Source: Porticoccus sp. (lineage in GTDB: Bacteria > Pseudomonadota > Gammaproteobacteria > Pseudomonadales > Porticoccaceae). Taken from it: DNA of 16,256 nucleotides. The position numbers were made by a program, and so were the translations under genes. This document shows positions 6,202 through 12,683 of the stretch, piece after piece. The stretch lies in contig JALQUJ010000036.1 in NCBI GenBank assembly GCA_023263825.1, positions 1 through 16,256 on the forward strand, written 5' to 3'. The notes beneath the pieces are model-generated. The model was given only the letters and a program-made list of their open reading frames with translations. It was not told the DNA's origin and did not search any database. Numbering within the stretch: position 1 is the stretch's first letter; each line of letters opens with the position of its first letter.

Positions 6202-6725
6202 AAGTATACAAAAACGAAATCGCTGCCAAGCTAAAAGATGAGCTTGGTCTGGCTAACGTAATGGAAGTCCCAAAAATCACTAAAATAACTCTTAATATGG
6301 GTGTGGGTGAGGCGCTAGGGGATAAGAAAGCATTGGAAAATGCTGTTGCTGATATGACAAAAATTGCAGGTCAAAAGCCTGTTGTCACTAAAGCAAAGAA
6401 ATCCATTGCAGGGTTCAAGGTCCGTGAGGGCTGGCCAATTGGCTGTAAAGTAACCCTTCGTAGCGAGCGTATGTACGAATTTTTAGAGCGTTTGATTTCT
6501 ATCGCTATTCCTCGTATTCGAGATTTCCGTGGCATTAGCCCCAAGTCCTTTGATGGGCACGGTAACTTTGCTATGGGTGTGAGCGAGCAAATCATTTTCC
6601 CTGAAATTGAATACGATAAAGTGGACACACTGCGTGGTTTGGATATCACTATCACTACCAGTGCCCGTAACGATGATGAAGGGCGTGCTCTGTTGCGTGC
6701 CTTCAGCTTCCCTCTTAAGGGTTGA
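6186..6725 (+). CDS. rplE: 50S ribosomal protein L5
   Basis: A 179-residue L5, the same length as in E. coli. L5 binds 5S rRNA in the central protuberance and touches the P-site tRNA. The family blocks VPKITKITLNMGVGEA, QKPVVTKAKKSIAGFKVREG and PIGCKVTLRSERMYEFLERL are present in order, then RIRDFRGIS and DITITTSARNDDEGRALL. The ATG lies 5 nt after AGGAAA (6175-6180). The start region may be folded (6156-6201), where an S8-dependent control site would be expected by analogy with E. coli. Confidence 0.96.
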   Translation: MARLNEVYKNEIAAKLKDELGLANVMEVPKITKITLNMGVGEALGDKKALENAVADMTKIAGQKPVVTKAKKSIAGFKVREGWPIGCKVTLRSERMYEFLERLISIAIPRIRDFRGISPKSFDGHGNFAMGVSEQIIFPEIEYDKVDTLRGLDITITTSARNDDEGRALLRAFSFPLKG

Positions 6726-6734
6726 GGTTAGAAA

Positions 6735-7040
6735 ATGGCTAAAGTATCCATGGTTGAGCGCGAGAAAAAACGTGCACGTACCGTTGCAAAATTTGCTGAA
6801 AAGCGTGCGGCTCTGAAGGCTGCCATCGCAAACCCATCGCTGTCTGATGATGAGCGTTGGGAAGCCCAGTTAAAGTTGCAGAAGCTGCCCCGTGACGCAA
6901 GTCCAAGCCGTCAGCGTAATCGCTGTCGTCAGACTGGCCGTCCACATGGAGTTTATCGGAAATTTGGTTTGTGTCGTATTAAGCTGCGTGAAGCGGCGAT
7001 GCGTGGCGATGTGCCAGGCTTAGTTAAAGCGAGCTGGTAA
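6735..7040 (+). CDS. rpsN: 30S ribosomal protein S14 (zinc-independent type)
   Basis: A 101-residue S14, the long form of E. coli length, in the 30S head near S3, S10 and S19. The C-terminal half has LPRDASPSRQRNRCRQTGRP, then KFGLCRIKLREAAMRG and PGLVKASW. Only two cysteines are visible (in RNRC and FGLC), so the four-cysteine zinc ribbon of short S14 proteins is absent; this is the form that needs no zinc. GAGG at 6724-6727 overlaps the rplE stop and lies 7 nt before the ATG. Confidence 0.96.
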   Translation: MAKVSMVEREKKRARTVAKFAEKRAALKAAIANPSLSDDERWEAQLKLQKLPRDASPSRQRNRCRQTGRPHGVYRKFGLCRIKLREAAMRGDVPGLVKASW

Positions 7041-7069
7041 GCAGCGTCCCGAATTGAGGAATTGAACTG

Positions 7070-7462
7070 ATGAGCATGCAAGATTCACTGGCAGATATGT
7101 TGACCCGCATTCGCAATGCGCAAATGGCCGAAAAGCAAACTGTTTCTATGCCTTCTTCCAAGCTGAAAGCAGCTGTTGCACAAGTGTTGCAGGATGAAGG
7201 ATACATTAACGGATTTGGTGTAGAAGAAAGTACTAAATCACAACTTACCATCGAGTTGAAGTATTTCGAAGGTAAGCCAGTTATTGAAGAAATCGACCGC
7301 TACAGTCGCCCAGGTTTGCGCCAGTATTCTGGTTCATCGAAGCTGCCGAATGTTCGTGGTGGTCTGGGTGTTGCCATTGTGTCTACTAGTAAGGGAGTCA
7401 TGACTGACCGCGCTGCTCGTGCAGCTGGTGTTGGTGGTGAGGTTCTCTGTACAGTATTTTAA
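7070..7462 (+). CDS. rpsH: 30S ribosomal protein S8
   Basis: A 130-residue S8, the same length as in E. coli. S8 is a primary binder of the central domain of 16S rRNA and, in E. coli, the translational repressor of the spc operon. It shows MSMQDSLADMLTRIRNAQ, MPSSKLKAAVAQVL, SRPGLRQY and the strongly conserved C-terminal VSTSKGVMTDRAARAAGVGG. The C-terminal residues that contact RNA (STSKG) are intact. The first ATG (7070) has GAGGA at 7056-7060, 9 nt away; the second ATG at 7076 would be 15 nt away, so the first is preferred. Confidence 0.96.
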   Translation: MSMQDSLADMLTRIRNAQMAEKQTVSMPSSKLKAAVAQVLQDEGYINGFGVEESTKSQLTIELKYFEGKPVIEEIDRYSRPGLRQYSGSSKLPNVRGGLGVAIVSTSKGVMTDRAARAAGVGGEVLCTVF

Positions 7463-7498
7463 TGAGCCAGTAATAAGTTCGTAATTGAGATAGTAGAT

Positions 7499-8032
7499 AT
7501 GTCTAGAGTTGCAAACAATCCGGTAAATATACCGTCTGGTGTTGAAGTAAAGCTCAGTGCTAGTGAAATTTCTGTCAAAGGTTCAAAAACTACCTTAGCC
7601 ATGCCGGTCAACAGCGATGTTGAAGTTAAGCAGGAAGATAACGTTCTGACGTTTGCGCCAAAAGATGGCAGCAAACAATCTAATGCTATGGCGGGCACTA
7701 CTCGTGCTTTGGTCAACAATATGGTGTTGGGTGTCAGTCAGGGTTTTGAGAAAAAACTACAGCTGATTGGTGTTGGTTACCGTGCTCAGGCACAGGGTAA
7801 AAAATTGAACCTGACACTGGGTTTTTCCCACCCTGTTGAATTTCAATTGCCAGAAGGCGTAACAGCTGAAACACCAAGTCAGACTGAAATTGTCTTGAAA
7901 GCAGCAGATAAGCAATTGCTTGGACAGGTAGCCGCGGAAATTCGTGCTTACCGTCCGCCAGAGCCCTATAAGGGTAAAGGCGTACGTTATGCTGATGAGC
8001 ATGTGCGTCGTAAAGAAGCGAAGAAGTCGTAA
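7499..8032 (+). CDS. rplF: 50S ribosomal protein L6 (altered C-terminus)
   Basis: A 177-residue L6, the family length in E. coli. L6 has two similar RNA-binding domains and sits at the base of the L7/L12 stalk near the sarcin-ricin loop. Family blocks include MSRVANNPVNIPSGV, GFEKKLQLIGVGYRAQ, LTLGFSHPVEF and YRPPEPYKGKGVRYADEHV. The end is unusual. A perfect 19-bp tandem duplication (8007-8025 and 8026-8044) shifts the frame so that translation stops at 8030-8032 with KEAKKS. With one copy removed the frame would read KEAKKK and stop at the TAG at 8049-8051, matching the E. coli end. The duplication therefore probably changed only the last residue and lengthened the gap to rplR from 9 to 28 nt. 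Confidence 0.96.
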   Translation: MSRVANNPVNIPSGVEVKLSASEISVKGSKTTLAMPVNSDVEVKQEDNVLTFAPKDGSKQSNAMAGTTRALVNNMVLGVSQGFEKKLQLIGVGYRAQAQGKKLNLTLGFSHPVEFQLPEGVTAETPSQTEIVLKAADKQLLGQVAAEIRAYRPPEPYKGKGVRYADEHVRRKEAKKS

Positions 8033-8044
8033 AGAAGCGAAGAA
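8007..8044 (+). repeat. Perfect 19-bp tandem duplication at the rplF stop
   Basis: The unit GTCGTAAAGAAGCGAAGAA occurs twice back to back with no mismatch (8007-8025, 8026-8044). Nineteen is not a multiple of three, so the second copy is read in a new frame and brings in the present TAA stop (8030-8032). The former stop appears to survive as TAG at 8049-8051, now inside the rplF-rplR gap and overlapping the rplR ribosome binding site. Confidence 0.95.
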
Positions 8045-8060
8045 AAAGTAGGTTAGGATC

Positions 8061-8408
8061 ATGAAGAAGAAACAATCTCGCCTGCGTCGTGCGCGCCGTG
8101 CTCGCAGCAAAATTCGTGAGTTAGGTGCCAATCGTCTGTGTATTAATCGCACACCACGGCATATTTACGCACAAGTAATTTCTCCTGATGGAGATCAGGT
8201 TTTGGCGTCAGCCTCTACCCTGGATAAATCTTTGCGTGAAGGCTCAACCGGTAATGTTGACGCAGCAAAAAGCGTTGGCACTCTGGTTGCTGAGCGTGCT
8301 AAGGAAGCCGGTATCACTGAGGTTGCATTTGACCGCAGTGGGTTTAAATACCACGGTCGTGTTAAAGCGCTTGCAGATGCTGCACGCGAAGCTGGTCTAC
8401 AATTCTAA
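8061..8408 (+). CDS. rplR: 50S ribosomal protein L18
   Basis: A 115-residue L18 (117 in E. coli), which binds 5S rRNA with L5 in the central protuberance. The very basic N-terminus MKKKQSRLRRARRARSKIRE is followed by RLCINRTPRHIYAQVI, then FDRSGFKYHGRVKALADAAR and a C-terminal EAGLQF, all family marks. A likely ribosome binding site, GTAGG (8048-8052), is 8 nt before the ATG; it contains the relic rplF stop described for the tandem duplication upstream. The increased distance from the rplF stop may weaken coupling between the two genes. Confidence 0.95.
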   Translation: MKKKQSRLRRARRARSKIRELGANRLCINRTPRHIYAQVISPDGDQVLASASTLDKSLREGSTGNVDAAKSVGTLVAERAKEAGITEVAFDRSGFKYHGRVKALADAAREAGLQF

Positions 8409-8420
8409 AGGTTTGGCGAT

Positions 8421-8933
8421 ATGTCGAGAAATCAGAAAGAAACAGATAATACGGATGAAGGCCTCCAGGAAAAACTGGTACAGGTAAACCGTGTAGCGAA
8501 AACTGTTAAAGGTGGTCGTATCTTCGGTTTCACAGCCTTGAGTGTTGTGGGCGACGGTAATGGTAAGGTCGGTTTTGGTCGTGGTAAGGCGCGTGAAGTG
8601 CCGCAGGCCATCCAAAAAGCGATGGAGTCAGCACGCCGAAATATGATTCATGTTGATTTGAAGGGTAGCACTATTCAGTACCCTACTAAGGCAAATCATG
8701 GCGCATCTAAAATCTATATGCAGCCTGCCTCTGAAGGTACGGGTGTTATTGCTGGTGGTGCTATGCGTGCTGTATTAGAAATTGCTGGTGTACAAAATGT
8801 ATTGGCCAAATGTTACGGATCTACTAATCCTGTTAACGTTGTCCGCGCAACCTTTAAAGCGTTGCAAGCAATGAGTTCTCCAGAAGGTGTTGCTGCAAAA
8901 CGTGGCAAGACTGTTGAAGAGATTCTGAATTAA
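8421..8933 (+). CDS. rpsE: 30S ribosomal protein S5
   Basis: A 170-residue S5 (167 in E. coli). S5 acts in mRNA entry, decoding accuracy and ribosomal helicase activity. The N-terminal domain VNRVAKTVKGGRIFGFTALS contains the loop where spectinomycin-resistance changes occur in other bacteria; it looks wild type. It is followed by VVGDGNGKVGFGRGKAREVP, GTGVIAGGAMRAVLE and GSTNPVNVVRATFKAL. The ribosome binding site is modest (AAAGG at 8407-8411). A 56-bp gap containing a short direct repeat separates it from rpmD. Confidence 0.95.
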   Translation: MSRNQKETDNTDEGLQEKLVQVNRVAKTVKGGRIFGFTALSVVGDGNGKVGFGRGKAREVPQAIQKAMESARRNMIHVDLKGSTIQYPTKANHGASKIYMQPASEGTGVIAGGAMRAVLEIAGVQNVLAKCYGSTNPVNVVRATFKALQAMSSPEGVAAKRGKTVEEILN

Positions 8934-8955
8934 GTTCGGCTGCTATTTAGCGCAT

Positions 8956-8978
8956 AAGATAACGAACGAAAGATAACG
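8956..8978 (+). repeat. Short direct repeat in the rpsE-rpmD gap
   Basis: AAGATAACG occurs at 8956-8964 and again at 8970-8978, a period of 14 bp. The copies lie in the 56-bp spacer just before the rpmD ribosome binding site (GGAAG at 8978-8982). This may be a small duplication relic with no function. Confidence 0.6.
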
Positions 8979-8989
8979 GAAGCTTTACC

Positions 8990-9178
8990 ATGGCGAAGGC
9001 TAAAAAAATTCAAGTTACCCTAGTCCGTAGTACTACAGGACGTCTGGCATCACATAAAGCATGTGTTGCAGGTTTGGGCTTACGTCGTATTAGACACACT
9101 GTAGAGGTTGAAGATACACCTGCGGTACGTGGAATGATTAACAAAGTTAACTATATGGTTAAGGTTGAGGGAGAGTAA
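8990..9178 (+). CDS. rpmD: 50S ribosomal protein L30
   Basis: A 62-residue L30 (59 in E. coli), a small alpha-beta protein of the 50S subunit. It shows KIQVTLVRSTTGRLASHKA, GLGLRRIRHTVEVEDTPAVR and GMINKVNYMVKV, which together define bacterial L30. GGAAG at 8978-8982 gives a 7-nt spacing to the ATG. One base separates its stop from the rplO start, so the two are probably coupled. Confidence 0.95.
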   Translation: MAKAKKIQVTLVRSTTGRLASHKACVAGLGLRRIRHTVEVEDTPAVRGMINKVNYMVKVEGE

Positions 9179-9179
9179 T

Positions 9180-9614
9180 ATGCGTCTTAATACGCTTAGT
9201 CCCGCACCGGGCAGAATTAAAGCAGGCAAACGCGTCGGCCGTGGTATCGGTAGCGGCTTGGGTAAAACTGCTGGCCGTGGTCATAAAGGTCAAAAATCTC
9301 GTTCTGGTGGCCGTGTTCGTCCAGGTTTTGAGGGTGGTCAAATGCCACTGCAAAAACGCCTGCCTAAATACGGTTTTACCTCGAGAATTTCTAGAGTGAC
9401 TGCTGAGATTCGCCTTGCAGAGATGAATAAAGTTGAAGGTGATGTTGTTGATATTCAGTCGTTACGTGCAGCTGGTTTAATCAACAATAATATTACACGA
9501 GCGAAAGTCTTTTTATCTGGTGAGCTAACTAAGCCGGTAACAGTGAAAGGCCTTCGTGTGACCAAAGGTGCACAAGCAGCGATTGAAGCCGCTGGTGGAA
9601 AGGTTGAAGAGTAA
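9180..9614 (+). CDS. rplO: 50S ribosomal protein L15
   Basis: A 144-residue L15, the same length as in E. coli, a late-assembly 50S protein with a long basic N-terminal extension buried in 23S rRNA. The glycine- and arginine-rich block RVGRGIGSGLGKTAGRGHKG near residues 20-39 is diagnostic, followed by GGRVRPGFEGGQMPLQKRLP and the C-terminal GAQAAIEAAGGKVEE. The frame is open 15 nt further upstream inside rpmD, but MRLNTLSPAPG is the conserved start and the ATG at 9180 gives the family length. GAGG plus GAGAG just before the rpmD stop serve as ribosome binding site. Confidence 0.96.
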   Translation: MRLNTLSPAPGRIKAGKRVGRGIGSGLGKTAGRGHKGQKSRSGGRVRPGFEGGQMPLQKRLPKYGFTSRISRVTAEIRLAEMNKVEGDVVDIQSLRAAGLINNNITRAKVFLSGELTKPVTVKGLRVTKGAQAAIEAAGGKVEE

Positions 9615-9620
9615 CCTCTA

Positions 9621-10943
9621 ATGGCCAAACCGGGTAACCAGCCGCAAGGCAACATGAAAGGTTTAGGCGAGCTATGGGCTCGCCTTCGCTTTTTGCTTCT
9701 TGCACTTGTTATTTACCGAATTGGGACACATATTCCTGTTCCTGGTATTGACCCAGATAGATTGTCAGATCTTTTCGGACAGAATCAGGGAACAATTATA
9801 GGGATGTTTAATATGTTCTCTGGTGGTGCACTAGAGCGTATGAGTATCCTTGCTCTTGGAGTTATGCCTTACATTTCTGCATCGATTATTATGCAGTTAA
9901 TGACGGCAGTAACGCCTTCCTTAGAGCAGTTAAAGAAAGAGGGTGATGCTGGTAGACGTAAAATCAATCAGTACACACGTTATGGCACTGTAGTTCTAGC
10001 CACGATACAGGCCCTTGGTATGTCTGTAGGCCTTGCAGGGCAGGGTTTAGCTTATACACCAGATTTTAGTTTTTACTTTATTGCTGTAGTTTCTCTGGTT
10101 ACAGGTGCAGTTTTCTTGATGTGGCTGGGTGAGCAAATTACAGAGCGCGGTGTGGGTAACGGCATTTCGATGTTGATATTTGCTGGTATCGCTGCAGGTA
10201 TACCGTCCGCTATAGGACAAGCATTTGAATCCTCTAGGCAAGGTGAGCTTCATATTCTCGCGCTGTTATTTGTAGCGATACTTGCTGTAGCCGTTGTTTA
10301 TTTTGTTGTGTTCATCGAGCGAGGACAACGTCGAGTAACGGTAAACTATGCTCAGCGTCAGCCTGGTCGTGGACCGGCCCAGACCAGCCATTTGCCTTTA
10401 AAGGTGAATATGGCCGGTGTTATCCCAGCAATTTTTGCTAGTAGCTTATTGTTGTTTCCAGCTTCTATTGCTCAGTGGTTTGGCCAGGGTGCTGATTCAC
10501 CGGACTGGTTGCAGGAAATAGCATTGTTTATTGGCCCCGGACAGCCATTACACGTGTTGTTATTTGCGGCACTGATTATTTTCTTCTGCTTCTTTTATTC
10601 GGCGCTAATGTTTAGCCCGAAAGAAATGGCAGATAACTTGAAGAAAGGTGGTGCGTTTTTACCAGGTATACGCCCTGGCGAACAAACAGCAAAATATATT
10701 GATGGAGTGATGACACGTCTAACGTTAGTGGGCGGTCTTTACATGACAGCAGTTTGTCTGTTGCCACAATTTTTAAATGTTTACTTAAATGTGCCTTTTT
10801 ACCTAGGTGGTACATCACTGTTGATTGCAGTGGTTGTAACCATGGATTTTATGTCTCAGGTGCAATCACATTTAATGTCCCATCAGTATGAATCACTGAT
10901 GAAGAAGTCTAATTTGAAAGGTTATGGCGGCGGTGTCCGCTAG
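9621..10943 (+). CDS. secY: Preprotein translocase channel subunit SecY
   Basis: A 440-residue SecY (443 in E. coli), the pore of the SecYEG translocon in the inner membrane, through which unfolded proteins are exported or inserted. Ten hydrophobic segments can be followed. Family landmarks are HIPVPGID, FNMFSGGALERMSILALGVM, MPYISASIIMQ, KKEGDAGRRKINQYTRYGT, GEQITERGVGNGIS and LPLKVNMAGVIPAIFASSL. The cytosolic loop PGIRPGEQTAKYID includes the conserved Arg needed for SecA function in E. coli. Codon use is looser than in the ribosomal genes around it, with more ATA, CTA and AGA, as expected for a less abundant membrane protein. Confidence 0.97.
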   Translation: MAKPGNQPQGNMKGLGELWARLRFLLLALVIYRIGTHIPVPGIDPDRLSDLFGQNQGTIIGMFNMFSGGALERMSILALGVMPYISASIIMQLMTAVTPSLEQLKKEGDAGRRKINQYTRYGTVVLATIQALGMSVGLAGQGLAYTPDFSFYFIAVVSLVTGAVFLMWLGEQITERGVGNGISMLIFAGIAAGIPSAIGQAFESSRQGELHILALLFVAILAVAVVYFVVFIERGQRRVTVNYAQRQPGRGPAQTSHLPLKVNMAGVIPAIFASSLLLFPASIAQWFGQGADSPDWLQEIALFIGPGQPLHVLLFAALIIFFCFFYSALMFSPKEMADNLKKGGAFLPGIRPGEQTAKYIDGVMTRLTLVGGLYMTAVCLLPQFLNVYLNVPFYLGGTSLLIAVVVTMDFMSQVQSHLMSHQYESLMKKSNLKGYGGGVR

Positions 10944-10962
10944 TTGAAGTTGAGGTGTTCCA

Positions 10963-11079
10963 ATGAAAGTGCGTGCTTCTGTAAAAAAAATATGCCGCAA
11001 CTGTAAGGTCGTTAAGCGTAAAAACGTTGTTCGAGTGATTTGCAGTGCTGAGCCCCGCCATAAGCAGCGTCAGGGTTAA
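10963..11079 (+). CDS. rpmJ: 50S ribosomal protein L36 (zinc-ribbon type)
   Basis: A 38-residue protein, MKVRASVKKICRNCKVVKRK and onward, ending in RHKQRQG: the full length of L36 and the smallest gene in the window. Cys11, Cys14, Cys27 and His33 form the zinc ribbon, so this is the zinc-binding version. Zinc-free paralogues made under zinc starvation exist in many gammaproteobacteria; none is in this window. GAGG about 10 nt upstream supports the start. It closes the spc block, 19 bp after secY. In E. coli L36 is also the last gene of that operon. Confidence 0.95.
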   Translation: MKVRASVKKICRNCKVVKRKNVVRVICSAEPRHKQRQG

Positions 11080-11092
11080 TTGCATACAGTTA

Positions 11093-11121
11093 TTGATTTT
11101 TATTGCAACCACAGCTATCCT
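11093..11121 (+). promoter_or_regulatory. Candidate promoter for the alpha operon
   Basis: TTGATT (11093-11098, 4 of 6) is followed by a 17-bp spacer and TATCCT (11116-11121, 4 of 6). Initiation near 11128 would give a leader of about 85 nt containing the hairpin at 11139-11165. The match is moderate, and the alpha genes may also be reached by read-through from upstream since no terminator is evident after rpmJ. Confidence 0.4.
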
Positions 11122-11127
11122 TTTGCG

Positions 11128-11212
11128 CCTTTTGGCCAGCTCCAATTTTATTTGAAGAATGGAGCAGTGGGATTGTTAAGGTAGCAGCCAAACATTAAAG
11201 TGGAGTGAAGTG
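11128..11212 (+). promoter_or_regulatory. rpsM leader with alternative pairing at the Shine-Dalgarno
   Basis: GCTCCA (11139-11144) pairs with TGGAGC (11160-11165), extended inward by TTTT (11146-11149) with AGAA (11155-11158), one G-U pair, around a small loop. The same GCTCCA arm can instead pair with TGGAGT at 11201-11206, which contains the rpsM Shine-Dalgarno GGAG (11202-11205). The loop bases TTTG (11151-11154) can also pair with CAAA (11189-11192), a possible pseudoknot. In E. coli S4 represses the alpha operon through a pseudoknot in this same leader. Position and pairing fit that role, but homology to that RNA is not shown. Confidence 0.5.
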
Positions 11213-11569
11213 ATGGCCCGTATTGCCGGTGTCAACATCCCCGATAACAAACACGCAGTGATATCTCTCACATACGTGTTCGGGATTGGTCGCAGTACTG
11301 CCAAGGCGATTTGCGCTCAGGTAGGTATTGCTGAAGACGTAAAAGTTTCTGATTTGACTGAAGAGCAGATGGATGCTGTACGCGGTGCTGTAGGTGAGCA
11401 TAGCGTAGAAGGTGACCTGCGACGTGAAGTTAGTATGAACGTTAAGCGATTGATGGATCTTGGTTGTTACCGAGGCCTTCGTCACCGTCGTGGTCTACCC
11501 CTTCGTGGACAGCGTACTAAAACAAATGCGCGTACCCGTAAAGGCCCTCGCAAGCCCATCAAGCGATAG
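11213..11569 (+). CDS. rpsM: 30S ribosomal protein S13
   Basis: A 118-residue S13, the same length as in E. coli. S13 is in the 30S head, contacts the P-site tRNA and forms bridges to the 50S central protuberance. MARIAGVNIPDNKH, YVFGIGRSTAKAICAQVGI, EGDLRREVSMNVKRLMDLG and RGLRHRRGLPLRGQRTKTNA are family blocks. The basic tail ARTRKGPRKPIKR is intact. A GTG in frame at 11210 would add one residue; the ATG at 11213 gives the conserved start, with GGAG 7 nt before it. It is the first gene of the alpha block and follows a leader with regulatory potential. Confidence 0.96.
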   Translation: MARIAGVNIPDNKHAVISLTYVFGIGRSTAKAICAQVGIAEDVKVSDLTEEQMDAVRGAVGEHSVEGDLRREVSMNVKRLMDLGCYRGLRHRRGLPLRGQRTKTNARTRKGPRKPIKR

Positions 11570-11581
11570 GAATGATTAGAT

Positions 11582-11974
11582 ATGGTTAAGCCTGGACAAA
11601 AAAGCACCCGTAAAAAGGTAAAAAAGACCGTTGTTGACGGTGTAGCACACATTCATGCTTCATTTAACAACACGATTGTTACGATCACTGACCGTCAAGG
11701 CAACACCTTGAGTTGGGCTACTGCAGGTGGCTCTGGTTTCCGTGGTTCTCGCAAAAGTACGCCATTTGCTGCACAGGTTGCTGCCGAGCGTGCTGGTGCA
11801 GCTGCTCAGGAATACGGGCTAAAAAATCTCGATGTAGAAGTGAAAGGGCCTGGTCCTGGACGCGAATCCGCCGTTCGTGCATTGAATAATGCGGGTTATA
11901 AAATTACTAATATTACCGACGTGACGCCTATTCCACATAATGGATGTCGTCCGCCGAAAAAACGTCGCGTATAA
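11582..11974 (+). CDS. rpsK: 30S ribosomal protein S11
   Basis: A 130-residue S11 (129 in E. coli), on the 30S platform near the 3' end of 16S rRNA and the mRNA exit. Family blocks are HIHASFNNTIVTITDRQGN, GSGFRGSRKSTPFAAQVAAE, VKGPGPGRESAVRAL and VTPIPHNGCRPPKKRRV. The Asn120-Gly121 pair in the last block matches the Asn that is converted to isoaspartate in E. coli S11. GGA at 11569-11571 next to the rpsM stop acts as a weak ribosome binding site. Confidence 0.96.
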   Translation: MVKPGQKSTRKKVKKTVVDGVAHIHASFNNTIVTITDRQGNTLSWATAGGSGFRGSRKSTPFAAQVAAERAGAAAQEYGLKNLDVEVKGPGPGRESAVRALNNAGYKITNITDVTPIPHNGCRPPKKRRV

Positions 11975-11990
11975 CGAGGATAGTGGACTA

Positions 11991-12611
11991 ATGGCAAGAT
12001 ATCTCGGACCGACTTGTAAACTTTCCCGCCGTGAAGGTACGGACCTGTTCCTTAAAAGTGGTATTCGTCCACTGGAATCCAAGTGCCGTGCAGAAAGTGT
12101 TCCTGGTCAGCATGGGCAGCGTCGTGGGCGCTTGTCAGATTATGGTGTTCAGCTTCGCGAAAAACAGAAAGTTCGCCGGATTTATGGTGTGTTGGAAAAA
12201 CAATTCCGTAACTACTATAAAGATGCAGCGAATATGAAAGGTGCGACAGGTGAAAACTTACTGCAACTTTTAGAGCAGCGTTTAGACAATGTTGTATACC
12301 GTATGGGCTTTGGCTCAACACGTTCTGAAGCTCGTCAGCTAGTAGCTCACAATGCTATCTTGGTGAATGGTAAGAAGGTAAATATCGCTTCTTATCGCGT
12401 CGTTGAGAATGATGTTGTCAGTGTTCGTGAAAAGTCTAAAACTCAATTAAGAATTCAGTCTGCACTGCAAATTGCAGGTCAGCGTGGCTTGGTTGAATGG
12501 ATTGAAGTAGATGCGAGCAAAATGGAAGGTACGTTTAAACGTATTCCAGATCGTAGTGATCTTCCTTCTGAAATCAATGAAAACCTCATTGTTGAGCTTT
12601 ACTCCAAGTAA
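11991..12611 (+). CDS. rpsD: 30S ribosomal protein S4
   Basis: A 206-residue S4, the same length as in E. coli. S4 starts assembly of the 16S 5' domain, helps decoding accuracy and, in E. coli, represses the alpha operon. Family blocks are MARYLGPTCKLSRREGTDLF, SVPGQHGQRRGRLSDYGVQL, REKQKVRRIYGVLEKQF and the S4 RNA-binding domain RLDNVVYRMGFGSTRSEARQ. Only Cys9 and Cys32 are present near the N-terminus, so the four-cysteine zinc form is absent. The frame extends 51 nt upstream into rpsK, but the conserved start is the ATG at 11991. The 72-bp gap to rpoA has a small inverted repeat (12645-12649 with 12655-12659). Confidence 0.96.
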   Translation: MARYLGPTCKLSRREGTDLFLKSGIRPLESKCRAESVPGQHGQRRGRLSDYGVQLREKQKVRRIYGVLEKQFRNYYKDAANMKGATGENLLQLLEQRLDNVVYRMGFGSTRSEARQLVAHNAILVNGKKVNIASYRVVENDVVSVREKSKTQLRIQSALQIAGQRGLVEWIEVDASKMEGTFKRIPDRSDLPSEINENLIVELYSK

Positions 12612-12683
12612 TTAGCTTGGGTTGATTTCAGTAAAGCTGCGTAGAACTGAAGACCAGTTAAGTAACATTAAACAGGTACGGAT

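Noticed and set aside
7757..8152. A 131-codon - strand frame across the rplF-rplR junction
   Set aside because: It covers two certain + strand genes, shows no domain, and its arginine-rich start is the antisense image of Lys/Arg codons of L18.
8970..8990. The rpsE-rpmD repeat as part of a CRISPR or iteron array
   Set aside because: Only two 9-bp copies, 14 bp apart; too short and too few for either.
11940..11990. An upstream ATG for rpsD inside rpsK
   Set aside because: The extra 17 residues lie in the conserved end of S11; S4 proteins begin MARYLGP, at the ATG at 11991.
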